Positions 24,709-34,036 of a stretch of DNA of 64,000 bases are shown here, piece by piece. Source of the DNA: Gordonibacter sp034932485. Its GTDB lineage: Bacteria > Actinomycetota > Coriobacteriia > Coriobacteriales > Eggerthellaceae. Both the position numbers and the translations under genes were made by a program. The first letter of the stretch is position 1, and each line of letters opens with the position of its first letter. The stretch is taken from positions 1 through 64,000 of the forward strand of contig JAYFOQ010000019.1 in assembly GCA_034932485.1 (NCBI GenBank). Reading direction: 5' to 3'. The notes beneath the pieces were generated by a model that saw nothing but the letters and a program-made list of their open reading frames with translations, did no database searches and was not told where the DNA came from.

Positions 24709-26058
24709 CTATATTTGCTCCGATTCCACTTGTAGCTCCTCGAACTTCGCCTTCATCGTGGGATTATTACGAGTAAGCTTCTTGATGCTTAGGGCCTCAG
24801 CCTTATCGTTCGCCAGACGCAGATTGTTCTCCGACCCCAGGAGCGCTTCCTTTGTCTTCATCAGGTGATCGATGGTTTTATCTATCTCATCAATAGCCTT
24901 CTGGAACTTCTCGCTGGCCAGACGGTAATTGCGTCCAAAACGATCTTTGAAGTCTTCCATCTCATTCTCGAAATTCGTTACGTCGACATTTTGCTGACGC
25001 ATCAGCGCGAGCTCTGCCTTGTAGCTCATCGAGCTGAGCGCAGCATTGCGCAGGATGCTAATGATGGGAACAAAGAACTGCGGGCGAATAACGTACATCT
25101 TTTCGTAGCGATACGACATATCAACGATACCCTCGTTGTAGAGCTCGTTTTCGGGTTCGAGCAATGAGACAAGTACCGCGTACTCACACTGCTTTTTCGT
25201 GCGGTCAGTATGCAACTTTTTAAGGAAGTCTTCGTTTTTGTGGCGATGAGTCGAATCGTCTTGCTCGTTTTTCATCTCAAACATAATGGAGAGCACTTCA
25301 TTGCCCTCTTCGTCGCATTCACGAAAGATAAAGTCGCCCTTGCTTCCCGCAGAGGCGTCGTTATCCTTTTCAAAGTATGCCTTAGGGAATGCCGTGGACC
25401 GAATCTTGTTGAATTCCATTTCGCAATGCTGCTCGAGAGACTCGCCCAACATCTTAGTAGAGAGACGCGCTTTCATGTCTTTATAGCGCTCGATCTCCTG
25501 ATCTTTATAAGCGAGAAGATCGTCTTTTGCCTTCAGGCGCTCGGCCATTTCAGCCTTAAGAGTACTTTCAACCTGGCTTTTTTCAAGCTCGGCACGCTCT
25601 ATTTTTGCCGCAAGCTGGTCGCGCTCTTTTTCTACCATCACTTTTACTTGTGTTACCGCAAGTTGTTTTTCGGTTTCGAACGCACTGTCACGAGCAGCGA
25701 GTTTTTGCTGAAGTTCGGCAATGGTCGCCTCGCGTTGAGCAAGGGTGCTTGCCAGCGTTCTTTCGTGCTCCGCCTTGGCGAGGCGGACGTTGTTTTCCAG
25801 CTCGCGCTCTTTCGCTTCGAGCTTAGCTTGGAGCTGGGCAATAGCCGTTTCTTTACCTGCAATACTGTTTTGCAAGTCACCTTGCGTTTTCGCAATAGCC
25901 AACTCTACTGCGCGCTTTTTGTCGGCCTGCAGTAGTTCTACCTGACGCTGAATCTCCTTGGCAAATTCACCGTCACGCACTTGCTTCACAATGTCGGCAA
26001 AGCCAGATTCGTCAACTTGAAATACGGTGCCGCATTCGGGGCACTTAATCTCGTTCAT
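24709..26058 (-). CDS. DUF2130-domain protein with N-terminal zinc-ribbon half and coiled coil
   Basis: A 449-aa cytoplasmic protein. It begins with KCPECGTVFQVDE, a single CxxC knuckle, followed by a coiled coil of about 180 residues (repeating Gln/Glu/Lys/Ala heptads) and a C-terminal DUF2130 domain (about residues 225-420, with KGDFIFRECDEEGNEVLSI and MFEMKNEQDDS). DUF2130 resembles PD-(D/E)xK nucleases: D in KGDFIF and E-x-K in FEMKNE fit that core, which is inference. AGAGGAACACC precedes the ATG. Confidence 0.85.
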   Translation of the reverse strand: MNEIKCPECGTVFQVDESGFADIVKQVRDGEFAKEIQRQVELLQADKKRAVELAIAKTQGDLQNSIAGKETAIAQLQAKLEAKERELENNVRLAKAEHERTLASTLAQREATIAELQQKLAARDSAFETEKQLAVTQVKVMVEKERDQLAAKIERAELEKSQVESTLKAEMAERLKAKDDLLAYKDQEIERYKDMKARLSTKMLGESLEQHCEMEFNKIRSTAFPKAYFEKDNDASAGSKGDFIFRECDEEGNEVLSIMFEMKNEQDDSTHRHKNEDFLKKLHTDRTKKQCEYAVLVSLLEPENELYNEGIVDMSYRYEKMYVIRPQFFVPIISILRNAALSSMSYKAELALMRQQNVDVTNFENEMEDFKDRFGRNYRLASEKFQKAIDEIDKTIDHLMKTKEALLGSENNLRLANDKAEALSIKKLTRNNPTMKAKFEELQVESEQI

Positions 26059-26157
26059 GGTGTTCCTCTTCTCAATCCCCACTACCTGCTCTATCTCAAA
26101 CATTATTGTATGCACTTTAGAATTACCACCTGTCCCTTTATCGGGATAACGTGGCAT

Positions 26158-27141
26158 TTAGTTTAGTTTTTCTAAAATAGTACGTAAATGCTCACGATAA
26201 CCATCTATGAGTTCCTTGGGCTGCTCCACTTGTACTTTGCTGCCAAATTGCGCTAACCACCCGTAAAACGTTGGACTAATCATGACCATAGCGCTCACGC
26301 GCGCATGATCTGTATCGACGGCAACCGTGTGCACATCGCGCCCGAAGCGGTCGACCACTGCATTCATGACCTCTTTAGCCACAAGTAACGTCACGGGCAC
26401 CGCCTTTCCCCCGAACATACTGAACGAACGGTTCTCATACTGCGTCACATCAAAATTTGCGATAATCTCGTTACGACTGGCCCCCTCGTGCGAAAGGTGC
26501 ACCTTTGCCATACGGTCAATGCGATAGATAGAAATACCCGCGTGTTTGTCGTTGTAGGCAGCAAGATAATAGTTTCCCTCAGAGTAAATTAGGCGTACGG
26601 GGGTCTCGCAATAAGTTCTTTCACCCTTACGCGGAACGCGGTTCTTGTTCACATCGTAATCCCAATAGGTGAAGTTAATCTTTCTCTTTTCGGCAATAGC
26701 TTGATTAATACAATCCAAAGCTGAAAACACCGATTCATTTTGCGAACGAATGCGACCCTCCACGTGAAGCTGACGATTGAGGGTCTTGCGCTGAGGAGAG
26801 CTGGCTAGCCCCTTGATGCTGTTCACGACCGAGTTAGCCTTACGCTCAGAAAGGAATCGTAGGCTTTGTACGGCATCGACCATAAGTACCAGCTCGTTCA
26901 ACTCGAAGTCGCGCTTACCGATGGCATACTCAACCGGGGCTCTTTGATAAGTTCGAATATCTAACCCAAACTCACGGAGCGCCTCGATATCACGATAGAG
27001 AGATTTACGTTCGGCACTGATGCCCTGCTCGCTTAAACGCGCAATGATCTCAGGCATGGAAAGACCGCATTCAGCGTCGGTTTCCTCCATGAGCATCCGC
27101 ATGAGATACAGCAGTTTGAGTTTTTGACGATTAACGGCCAT
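26158..27141 (-). CDS. WYL-domain transcriptional regulator
   Basis: A 327-aa regulator: an N-terminal winged helix (LLYLMRMLMEETDAE to SLYRDIEALREFGLDI, about residues 9-60) and a WYL domain (about 150-230, with INFTYWDYD and ERTYCETPVRLIYSEGNYYLAAY) plus a WCX-like C-terminal extension. WYL proteins sense nucleic-acid or nucleotide ligands and often control DNA-damage or defence genes. AAGGGGCGCTT precedes the ATG. It lies upstream of the DUF2130 gene with a 99-base gap and may control it. Confidence 0.9.
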   Translation of the reverse strand: MAVNRQKLKLLYLMRMLMEETDAECGLSMPEIIARLSEQGISAERKSLYRDIEALREFGLDIRTYQRAPVEYAIGKRDFELNELVLMVDAVQSLRFLSERKANSVVNSIKGLASSPQRKTLNRQLHVEGRIRSQNESVFSALDCINQAIAEKRKINFTYWDYDVNKNRVPRKGERTYCETPVRLIYSEGNYYLAAYNDKHAGISIYRIDRMAKVHLSHEGASRNEIIANFDVTQYENRSFSMFGGKAVPVTLLVAKEVMNAVVDRFGRDVHTVAVDTDHARVSAMVMISPTFYGWLAQFGSKVQVEQPKELIDGYREHLRTILEKLN

Positions 27142-27311
27142 AAGCGCCCCTTCATGATGATTTCACCTCTCTGCGCAACAGACGCAAGTGTCCCTATTAT
27201 AGTTCAGTTAGCATCGCCCTCTTTGACCCGCAATTGAAAGGGTTCGCCCTCCACAAACGGAGAACGCGTTCTTTTGGCATACAATAAAGTTATAAAGAAA
27301 GGGCGGTTACC

Positions 27312-27959
27312 GTGTGCGGCAGATTTACAATGCTCACCTATGATGAGGTACTCGATGTTGTACACAGCATCGAGTTTGGTACGCCATTCAATTCGGGGGC
27401 AGAGTGGCCCCTGCAAACTGTTGATGCGTTTCCTAGCAGCACTGTTCCCCTTATTGTGCCCGGCAAGGATAATCAGCTGGAGGCTACCAAATTGTCGTGG
27501 GGCTACCCTGTTAGTTGGCAGAAAAACGTGGTATTCAACGCACGCATCGAATCGGCTCTGTCGGATGACAGCATGTGGGCCGAGTCAATTCAACGGCGGC
27601 GCTGCATTGTTCCCACGCGAGGATTTTACGAACCGCACCGGAGTGAAACGTTCTACAGCTCTCAGACGGGCCGCACGGCCAAACAGCAGTACCGCTTCAC
27701 CGCGCTCGGGTCGCCACTATTGTTGTTGGCGGGTATTTTTGAAGGCAATCACTTTTCCATAGTAACCACCGAACCGAACGAGAACGTATCCCCCGTACAT
27801 GACCGCATGCCCCTGGTGCTGAGCGGGCAAGAAGCGTGGCGCTGGCTAGGAAGCGACTATGCCCAACTTGCCACTCGTGCGGAGATGCCTCTCTCGGTTG
27901 AACGCGTGCCGCATAACCCTATCCAAGATGATTCCAACGACCAGCTCAGTCTTTTTTAG
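27312..27959 (+). CDS. SRAP-family abasic-site processing protein (YedK/HMCES)
   Basis: A 215-aa SRAP protein that forms a covalent thiazolidine crosslink with abasic sites in single-stranded DNA. The catalytic Cys2 directly follows a GTG start (MCGRFTM), and the other family residues are in place: Asn76 in VFNARIES, Glu107 in RGFYEP and His163 in VHDRMPLVL. The start codon is fixed by the need for Cys2, and AAAGGGCGG lies upstream. A decayed copy of the last 30 codons and 50 bases of downstream sequence is found at 53440-53571. Confidence 0.93.
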   Translation: MCGRFTMLTYDEVLDVVHSIEFGTPFNSGAEWPLQTVDAFPSSTVPLIVPGKDNQLEATKLSWGYPVSWQKNVVFNARIESALSDDSMWAESIQRRRCIVPTRGFYEPHRSETFYSSQTGRTAKQQYRFTALGSPLLLLAGIFEGNHFSIVTTEPNENVSPVHDRMPLVLSGQEAWRWLGSDYAQLATRAEMPLSVERVPHNPIQDDSNDQLSLF

Positions 27960-28037
27960 GCAATGTCAGTACGCTCAACTCCACCCTACTCCCTTACACC
28001 AATAAGCGCATTCAGCATCATCGAGCAATATGCACGT

Positions 28038-28595
28038 CTATACTTTCTTCGTAAACCGACAGCGAGGAAAGCTACTGCAACCATAAAATTGATTACCAGC
28101 GTTTGATCCCTTTTTGGCAGTTCTCACTATGAGGACAGCCCCGCATCTGGGGCAAATAAGAACGGAATCGCCCGCATCTTCATCCATGCCTTCGCAGGCA
28201 CCTTCTTCCGCGCCTTCACCCATGCCTACGTCGGCACCTTCTTTTGTACCTTGGCCGGTGCCTTCTTCCATACCTTCATCCGCGCCTACGTCGGCAACTC
28301 CTTCCGTACCTCGATCTGTAACTTGATCTGCAACTTCTTCTGCAGCTTCATCCGCACACTCGTCTCTATCCCTGCGTGAAGCTTCGTTTTTATCTTCGTA
28401 ATTTCGTTTAATATTGCCAATATGCGCCGCCTTTGTTGCCTCATCGACATTCGTCAGTAGCTTTAAACGTTCATGTAAGTCTGCAACTTCATCCTCGGTT
28501 AGCACATTGTCTACACGCTCCCAAATTTCACGAATGGTAGCGTAAAGGCAAACGCGGCAATTCCCTCCCTTACTTTTTGCTCCTAGCGGGAGCAC
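28038..28595 (-). CDS. Protein with NERD-type C-terminal part, low-complexity linker and topoisomerase C4 zinc finger
   Basis: A 185-aa product. Residues 18-65 (IREIWERVDNVLTEDEVADLHERLKLLTNVDEATKAAHIGNIK) resemble the segment that follows the NERD nuclease domain in NERD proteins. Residues 80-145 are a Glu/Gly-rich degenerate repeat of the EGADVGMGEGAEEG kind. The end, CPRCGAVLIVRTAKKGSNAG and YGCSSFPRCRF, is a topoisomerase-type C4 zinc finger. The NERD domain itself is absent. The GTG start has a poor ribosome-binding site and an in-frame TGA lies about 13 codons further up, so the gene looks 5'-truncated. A lone NERD domain with no start codon lies at 38420-38705 on the same strand. Confidence 0.65.
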   Translation of the reverse strand: MLPLGAKSKGGNCRVCLYATIREIWERVDNVLTEDEVADLHERLKLLTNVDEATKAAHIGNIKRNYEDKNEASRRDRDECADEAAEEVADQVTDRGTEGVADVGADEGMEEGTGQGTKEGADVGMGEGAEEGACEGMDEDAGDSVLICPRCGAVLIVRTAKKGSNAGNQFYGCSSFPRCRFTKKV

Positions 28596-29029
28596 TATTT
28601 GCCCGCTTTTATATGATGATAAAGATCATGGACAAAAGAGCCTCGCTACCATAGATTTCGAACACATAGAAACCCTTCGTCTTGAGGCACCCTATGAAAC
28701 TCCTGTTCAAAAGCATAGCTAGCTATCTATCTTTTCATGAGGATAAAGAATCGGCGCATTTTCGGGCACGGCAACCGGGCGTCGCCGCGGATAAAGATCG
28801 GCGGAGTCAGTCGGTGTGACGAACGGACGTGACGAGCGGGTGTGACGGGCGGGTGTGACAAGCGGGTGTGACGAGCGGGTGTGACGAGAGGGCGGACGAG
28901 AGGGCGGACGAGAGGCACGGTGAGAGAAGCGAGAAAGACACGAAGGCAAATCTTGCTTTTTCGTACTCGAGGCCTTTTGGCCTTTGATATGGTACGCTGT
29001 GAGGCCAAAACAAACAAAAGGGGGCCGTT
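28596..29029. other. Intergenic region with tandem repeats
   Basis: This 434-base stretch between the truncated NERD/zinc-finger gene and the M20 gene contains the tandem repeat array at 28812-28912 and presumably the M20 promoter. A small GC hairpin (AGCGGG/CCCGCT, about 28589-28610) precedes TTTTA. No other gene is seen. Confidence 0.6.
28812..28912. repeat. Tandem 13-bp and 12-bp repeat array
   Basis: Six copies of a unit near CGGGTGTGACGAG (one 12-bp, five 13-bp; the fifth and sixth are identical) are followed by two identical copies of AGGGCGGACGAG. The units share the GACGAG end. The array ends about 118 bases before the M20 amidohydrolase start. Confidence 0.9.
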
Positions 29030-30250
29030 ATGACGGCGAATCGAGCGACTCTAGCCGAGCGCATCCGCGCCATAGGGGCAGCTATTGAACCAGATATTAT
29101 TGCGTTGCGTCGAAATCTTCACCAACATCCCGACCTGAGCGGCAAAGAATATTGGACATCGGATACGCTCTGCGCCGAACTTGATGCGCTGGAAGTACCG
29201 TATCGACGTGTTGGCGACACGGGCATTATCGCAACTATTGCAGGTACGGCGGCTGGCGCCTTCAATGATACGGGTGAACCAACAAAGCGGGTGGCACTGC
29301 GAGCCGATATTGATGCATTACCCGTGAACGAGCAGACTAAGGCTTCGTATGCCTCGCAGAATAAGGGTGTTATGCACGCATGCGGCCATGATTGCCACAT
29401 GTCCATGATGCTGGGAGCGGTGCGTATTCTGCGCGAAATACGTGACCAACTGCATGGAGAGGTGCGTATTCTGTTCCAGCCCGCCGAAGAGATTTCCATC
29501 GGGGCATTAAAAATGATTGACGCTGGTGCGCTCGACGGCGTGGACGCCATATACGGCGCACATATCTGGAGCGAGGTGGATGCGGGTAAAATTTCGTGCG
29601 AATCGGGCCAGCGCATGGCGCATACCGATTGGTTTCGCATTGATATTGAAGGGGTAAGTGCACATGGGTCCATGCCTCACAAAGGTGTGGACGCCATCGT
29701 AGTCGGTGCCGAGATGGTGACGGCGCTACAAATTCTGGTGAGTCGCGACGTATCTCCGTTTGAGCCGGTAGTGGTGACGGTAGGCGAGTTTCATGGCGGC
29801 GAGGCCCGCAACATTATGGCAGGCTCGGCGTACCTAACCGGAACGGTACGCACGTGGAACGATCAATTGCGCTCCGAAGTCCCTGACCGGCTGGAACGCA
29901 TTGTAGGTAAGATAGCTCGCGCTTTTGGAGCCCGCGCCAACTTTTCATTCGAGCCGGGCAATGCGGGCTTATCAAATGACCCCACCTGTGCCAAAGCCGC
30001 ACGTCGCGCAGTAGTTGAGATATTGGGCGAAGATGCGGTCGGCAGCTACGAAGGCACGCTTTCCGGTGAAGACTTCAGCGAATACCTACGCTATGTTCCT
30101 GGCGTGTTTGTATTCGTTGGCACACGAAACCCAGAAGTAGGCGCAAACCACCCACAGCACAGCTGTTTTTATAAGGTGGACGAAAGTGTTTTAGTTGACG
30201 GCTCTATGGTTGCTGCACAGTGGGCTGCTGATCTGCTAGCAGAAAAATAG
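29030..30250 (+). CDS. M20-family amidohydrolase (N-acyl amino acid or hippurate hydrolase type)
   Basis: A 406-aa cytoplasmic metallohydrolase of the M20D group, which removes acyl groups from amino acids or related amides. Metal-binding motifs are visible: ALRADIDALPV, HACGHDCHMSMML (about residues 119-131), QPAEEISIGALKMI and the C-terminal SGEDFSEYL. The dimerisation domain lies between residues 200 and 310. AAAGGGGGCCGTT precedes the ATG. The tandem repeats upstream may affect its expression. No neighbour suggests the substrate. Confidence 0.92.
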   Translation: MTANRATLAERIRAIGAAIEPDIIALRRNLHQHPDLSGKEYWTSDTLCAELDALEVPYRRVGDTGIIATIAGTAAGAFNDTGEPTKRVALRADIDALPVNEQTKASYASQNKGVMHACGHDCHMSMMLGAVRILREIRDQLHGEVRILFQPAEEISIGALKMIDAGALDGVDAIYGAHIWSEVDAGKISCESGQRMAHTDWFRIDIEGVSAHGSMPHKGVDAIVVGAEMVTALQILVSRDVSPFEPVVVTVGEFHGGEARNIMAGSAYLTGTVRTWNDQLRSEVPDRLERIVGKIARAFGARANFSFEPGNAGLSNDPTCAKAARRAVVEILGEDAVGSYEGTLSGEDFSEYLRYVPGVFVFVGTRNPEVGANHPQHSCFYKVDESVLVDGSMVAAQWAADLLAEK

Positions 30251-30597
30251 CTATAAAAACAATGGCTTAAATATAGGGCATCGACCCGAGATGATATTCC
30301 AGGCGCGTACTCTCGTCGGTTAGGCATATGGTACCTGTGATTTTAGATGATCTCATAATTTGACTCCCTATAAAGCCTGTTAAGAGTCGCGCAGAATAAG
30401 TTCGTAGCGAAGCCTAAGCATGCGTTGGTAAAACTCATGGCAAACCTCGCTTACGATTATTTCCTGGCGATCACTTACGCCCCGCTTCAATCAGATATGG
30501 GCATTGTATTTCAGGGTGTGCGAAGAGCGAAGGGCTGTTTGGCAGCCAGCGTGCGGTCGCGTGATTGTTGTTCCATGGGTGCAGGCCGAGCGCTACA
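30251..30597. other. Intergenic region, nothing recognised
   Basis: A 347-base gap between the M20 gene and the ABC exporter gene, both on the + strand. I see no convincing hairpin terminator, operator, RNA or gene in it; a promoter for the exporter is expected but not identified. Confidence 0.5.
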
Positions 30598-32445
30598 ATG
30601 AGTCGTATGAATACTCAAAAGAAATCTCATCAGGCACCCACTTCAGTGGGTGCCGAAGCTGCGGTGCGCGTCACCGCACGCAACGTGCTTGCGCGCTTTG
30701 TAAGCTACTACAAACCCTATAAGGTTCTTTTTATTGCCGATCTTGCAGCTGCAACGGTGCTCGCATGTATCGATCTGGCCTTCCCGCAGTTCCTCAGCTT
30801 TTTCACCAAGGATTTTTTCTTGCAACCCGCCGACGTTATCTTGGGCGCTCTGGGATGGATTACCCTCGGGTTGGGGGTGCTCTACCTGTTACGGACAGGC
30901 TGTCAGTATTTCATCACGTGTTGGGGACACATCATGGGTGCGCGCATGGAGGCTGATATGCGCGCGGATTTGTTCAAGCAGTTTCAACGGTTGAGCTTTT
31001 CGTATTACGACCGTCACAACACGGGCGTTATGATGAGTAAGATTGTTACCGATCTGTTTGACATTTCGGAGTTGGCTCACCATGGGCCAGAAAACCTGTT
31101 CATCTGCGTTCTGAAAATAGTCGGGTCGTTTGTGCTGCTGTTTATGATCAACATTCCCTTGACGCTTATCATGATGGCAGCCACTGCACTTATGGCGGTA
31201 TATGCCGTGTGGAAGAACTACCTGAGGCGTACCGTGTTTGCCGAAAATCGGCAGCGCATGGGTGAAATTAACGAGCGCTTGCAAGATTCGCTCGGTGGCA
31301 TTCGGGTGGTGAAGTCGTTTGGTAACGAGGTGTCAGAGATTGAAAAGTTTGGGCACACGAACGCGCTGTTCCTGGATACCAAAGAGCGCTCCTATAAGTT
31401 TCTAGGGGCATTTCATGCGGCAAATTCGCTGTTCACTGGCGTGCTATATATCACCACGCTTGTGGGCGGCGGCTACTTTGTGGCCACGGGTTCTCTGGAT
31501 GTGAGCGAATTGGCCATTTTTGCTCTCTATATAGGTATCTTTGTGTCCCCCGTTGAGCAGCTTATCAACTTTGTCGAGACGTTCCAAAAGGGATACGCGG
31601 GCTTTCGCCGCTTTGTCGAGGTGCTGGCTGAGCACCCTGATATTCAGAACCGTCCCGGGGCTGTGCCTTTGTGCGTGGCTGAACGTGAGCGCGAGAGAGA
31701 AGGCGCAGTTGTCGGTGCACTGCGCTACCGCGACGTGCACTTTTCCTACGATGGCAGCCACGAAGTGCTACGCGGTTTAAACCTGGCTATTCCGGCGGGG
31801 GTCACGGTGGCGCTGGTGGGGCCATCAGGGGGTGGCAAGACCACGACGTGTTCGTTGCTGCCGCGGTTCTACGATGTGTCGGCGGGTGCGGTGGAGCTTG
31901 ACGGCATTGATGTGCGTGACGTGCGCGTTGATACGCTGCGAGAAGCCATTGGAATTGTGCAGCAGGACGTGTATTTGTTTGGCGGCACGGTGCGCGAGAA
32001 TATTGCCTACGGCAAGCCGGGTGCCACCGATGAAGAGCTCGTGGCGGCGGCGCGGCGTGCGAACATCCATGATTTTGTGATGAGTTTACCCAAAGGTTAC
32101 GACACTCTGGTAGGCGAGCGTGGAGCGCGTCTGTCGGGCGGTCAAAAGCAGCGCGTGGCCATTGCGCGCGTGTTTTTGCGCAACCCACGCATTCTTATAC
32201 TTGATGAAGCCACGAGCGCCCTTGATAACGAAAGCGAACGCGCCATTCAGCTATCGCTTGAAGAGCTTTCGCGAGGGCGTACAACACTTGTTATTGCCCA
32301 TCGCCTATCCACTATTCGTAATGCCGATCTTATTGCCGTTGTAGAGCACGGACGTGTTGTGGAGCAGGGCACTCACGACTCTCTGCTAGCCAAAGGCGGC
32401 ACGTACGCCCGTTACTACGAAATGCAATTCGGTAGAGATGCGTGA
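30598..32445 (+). CDS. ABC exporter half-transporter (permease fused to ATPase)
   Basis: A 615-aa type IV ABC transporter half that should work as a homodimer at the membrane. Six membrane helices occupy about residues 45-340; the ATPase has Walker A LVGPSGGGKTTT, the signature LSGGQKQRVAIARV, Walker B ILILDEATSALD and the H-loop VIAHRLST. It resembles MsbA/LmrA-like multidrug or lipid exporters, but the substrate cannot be read from sequence. The chosen ATG lacks a strong ribosome-binding site; another ATG follows three codons later. No partner half-transporter is adjacent. Confidence 0.9.
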   Translation: MSRMNTQKKSHQAPTSVGAEAAVRVTARNVLARFVSYYKPYKVLFIADLAAATVLACIDLAFPQFLSFFTKDFFLQPADVILGALGWITLGLGVLYLLRTGCQYFITCWGHIMGARMEADMRADLFKQFQRLSFSYYDRHNTGVMMSKIVTDLFDISELAHHGPENLFICVLKIVGSFVLLFMINIPLTLIMMAATALMAVYAVWKNYLRRTVFAENRQRMGEINERLQDSLGGIRVVKSFGNEVSEIEKFGHTNALFLDTKERSYKFLGAFHAANSLFTGVLYITTLVGGGYFVATGSLDVSELAIFALYIGIFVSPVEQLINFVETFQKGYAGFRRFVEVLAEHPDIQNRPGAVPLCVAEREREREGAVVGALRYRDVHFSYDGSHEVLRGLNLAIPAGVTVALVGPSGGGKTTTCSLLPRFYDVSAGAVELDGIDVRDVRVDTLREAIGIVQQDVYLFGGTVRENIAYGKPGATDEELVAAARRANIHDFVMSLPKGYDTLVGERGARLSGGQKQRVAIARVFLRNPRILILDEATSALDNESERAIQLSLEELSRGRTTLVIAHRLSTIRNADLIAVVEHGRVVEQGTHDSLLAKGGTYARYYEMQFGRDA

Positions 32446-32654
32446 TCTTTCTGAACAATTTTTGGAAAGGAATGAAGCGGCATGGCCTTCGTATTCTTCA
32501 TCGATAGTAAATGGCATCGATCCATAGGCAGGTGAACTGCAAGCCCTTAAACACGCGCAAGCTGCCATCCCTAAGGGTGCGACAGCTTTTCGCGAAACCT
32601 CTATCGATGCTGTCTCGAACTGCGTGTCCAACAAAACAGGAAACAGCGGAAGCC

Positions 32655-33236
32655 CTACTTCAGTGTGCCAGCGAAGCAGTAGAACCCGGGCGAGTCCACC
32701 CGTGTGTCTATGTTGAAAAACTTCTCGAATTCGCCTGATTCAGCCTGTACTGAACGCAGGCATGTCGTCACATGTACGGGTACGTTGCTATGATGTTCGT
32801 TCATCTGAGTACGGCTTAAGCTATGAGCAACAACGAACCGTCCTCCGTCAACAAGAAGTGAAGCAACTTTTTTTGCTAAGGCCTGTTTATCGAGAAAATG
32901 GGGATATGCGTTATAGATAACCACCGCATCGAATCTTTCGTCGGTTTTAAAGCTGTATGCGTCACAGCACTTAAACTCAAGCCAAGACTGGTCAGCGTAC
33001 TTTCCCTGCGCAATTTCGATCATGCGAGGTGCAAGATCGATTGCAAGCGCACGTTTGACGCCAAGTTCCAAATACACAGGAGCCATAACCCCTGTACCGC
33101 ATCCCAAATCAAGAACTTTCGATTCCGGTCCAATGGCGGCAATCGCAGCGACAGCTCCTTGGACCGGACTTGGCTTGTTAAAATTCTTCTCCCAATCGTC
33201 TGCACGTCCGTTGAAATACTCCGCAATATCGTTCAT
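32655..33236 (-). CDS. Class I SAM-dependent methyltransferase
   Basis: A 193-aa methyltransferase starting MNDIAEYFNGRADDWEKNF, with the SAM-binding motif VLDLGCGTGVMAP (about residues 44-56), the acidic ALAIDLAPRMIEIA and FDAVVIYNAYPHFLD. AAAGGTGCTGAT favours this ATG over one five codons upstream. It is the last gene of the FecBCD-type uptake operon, 44 bases after the ATPase gene. It could modify or release the imported ligand; that is inference from position only. Confidence 0.88.
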   Translation of the reverse strand: MNDIAEYFNGRADDWEKNFNKPSPVQGAVAAIAAIGPESKVLDLGCGTGVMAPVYLELGVKRALAIDLAPRMIEIAQGKYADQSWLEFKCCDAYSFKTDERFDAVVIYNAYPHFLDKQALAKKVASLLVDGGRFVVAHSLSRTQMNEHHSNVPVHVTTCLRSVQAESGEFEKFFNIDTRVDSPGFYCFAGTLK

Positions 33237-33280
33237 ATCAGCACCTTTCATTTTTTGTGTCAGCTCAAGTCTCGTTGCCC

Positions 33281-34036
33281 CTACACAGGAACAACCACTT
33301 TGCAGCCCTTGTGCTCTATAACATCTACTTTCATACCGTAAACAAGTTTGATTGATTCTTCGGTGACCGAACTCGCATCGCCCTGCACAGCAACGGCGCC
33401 GTCTTTAATCATGAGGAACCGATCGCAGTAGCGCAGTGCAAGGTTTACATCGTGAAGGACTGCAGCAGCAGCCAAACCCTTCCCATCAACCGCCCTGCGT
33501 ACAACCCGCATTACCTCCTGTTGATTCGCAGGGTCAAGGTTGTTTGTGGGTTCGTCGAGTAGAAGGATGCTCGTTTGCTGGGCAAATGCGCGAGCGAGCA
33601 CCACTTTTTGGTATTCTCCTCCCGACAACTCGTCAACATACCTCAGCGCATACGCCGCGAGTCCCAACGAGCCAACTACTTCGTCGACAATGCGCAAATC
33701 TTCCTCGCTTGGTGCACCTTTGACTCGAGGCTTTCGTCCAAGAAGAATAGCATCGTACACCGTGAGCCGATTCGCATGGCTATGCTGCGCAACAAGCGCC
33801 ATCTTCTCGGCGCGTTCCGTTCGCGATACCTCCGCGAGGTCGCGCCCGTCAAGCAGCACCACTCCATCTGCTGGTTTGAGCAAGCTGTTCATGCATGAGA
33901 GTAAAGTAGACTTTCCACAACCGTTTACCCCAAGGATCGCCAGGAACGAGCCGGGCAGCACCGAAGCCGACACATTCTGCAGAACCCGCTGGTTCCGAGA
34001 ATACGAAAAGGCAACGTTGTTCGCTTTGAGGCTCAT
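33281..34036 (-). CDS. FecE-type ABC transporter ATPase
   Basis: A 251-aa ATPase for a FecCD-type importer of siderophores, heme or cobalamin. It has Walker A ILGVNGCGKSTLL, Q-loop LVAQHSH, signature ELSGGEYQKVVLARA, Walker B ILLLDEPTNNLD and H-loop VLHDVNLAL. It overlaps the permease stop by four bases (ATGA). The energy it provides drives uptake through the permease encoded upstream. Confidence 0.94.
   Translation of the reverse strand: MSLKANNVAFSYSRNQRVLQNVSASVLPGSFLAILGVNGCGKSTLLSCMNSLLKPADGVVLLDGRDLAEVSRTERAEKMALVAQHSHANRLTVYDAILLGRKPRVKGAPSEEDLRIVDEVVGSLGLAAYALRYVDELSGGEYQKVVLARAFAQQTSILLLDEPTNNLDPANQQEVMRVVRRAVDGKGLAAAAVLHDVNLALRYCDRFLMIKDGAVAVQGDASSVTEESIKLVYGMKVDVIEHKGCKVVVPV

Noticed and set aside
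25210..25935. A 241-codon + strand frame opposite the DUF2130 gene
   Set aside because: It is a Phe/Leu-rich mirror of the Lys/Glu/Gln-rich coiled coil and has no start context.
28719..29073. Arg/Pro/Ser/His-rich - strand frames across the tandem repeats
   Set aside because: They are translations of the 12- and 13-bp DNA repeats, with several overlapping frames equally open.
32439..32720. Short + strand frame MRDLSEQFLERNEAA continuing past a TAG after the ABC exporter
   Set aside because: Possibly a decayed gene, since the frame stays open beyond the stop, but I recognise no family and the evidence is too thin for a feature.
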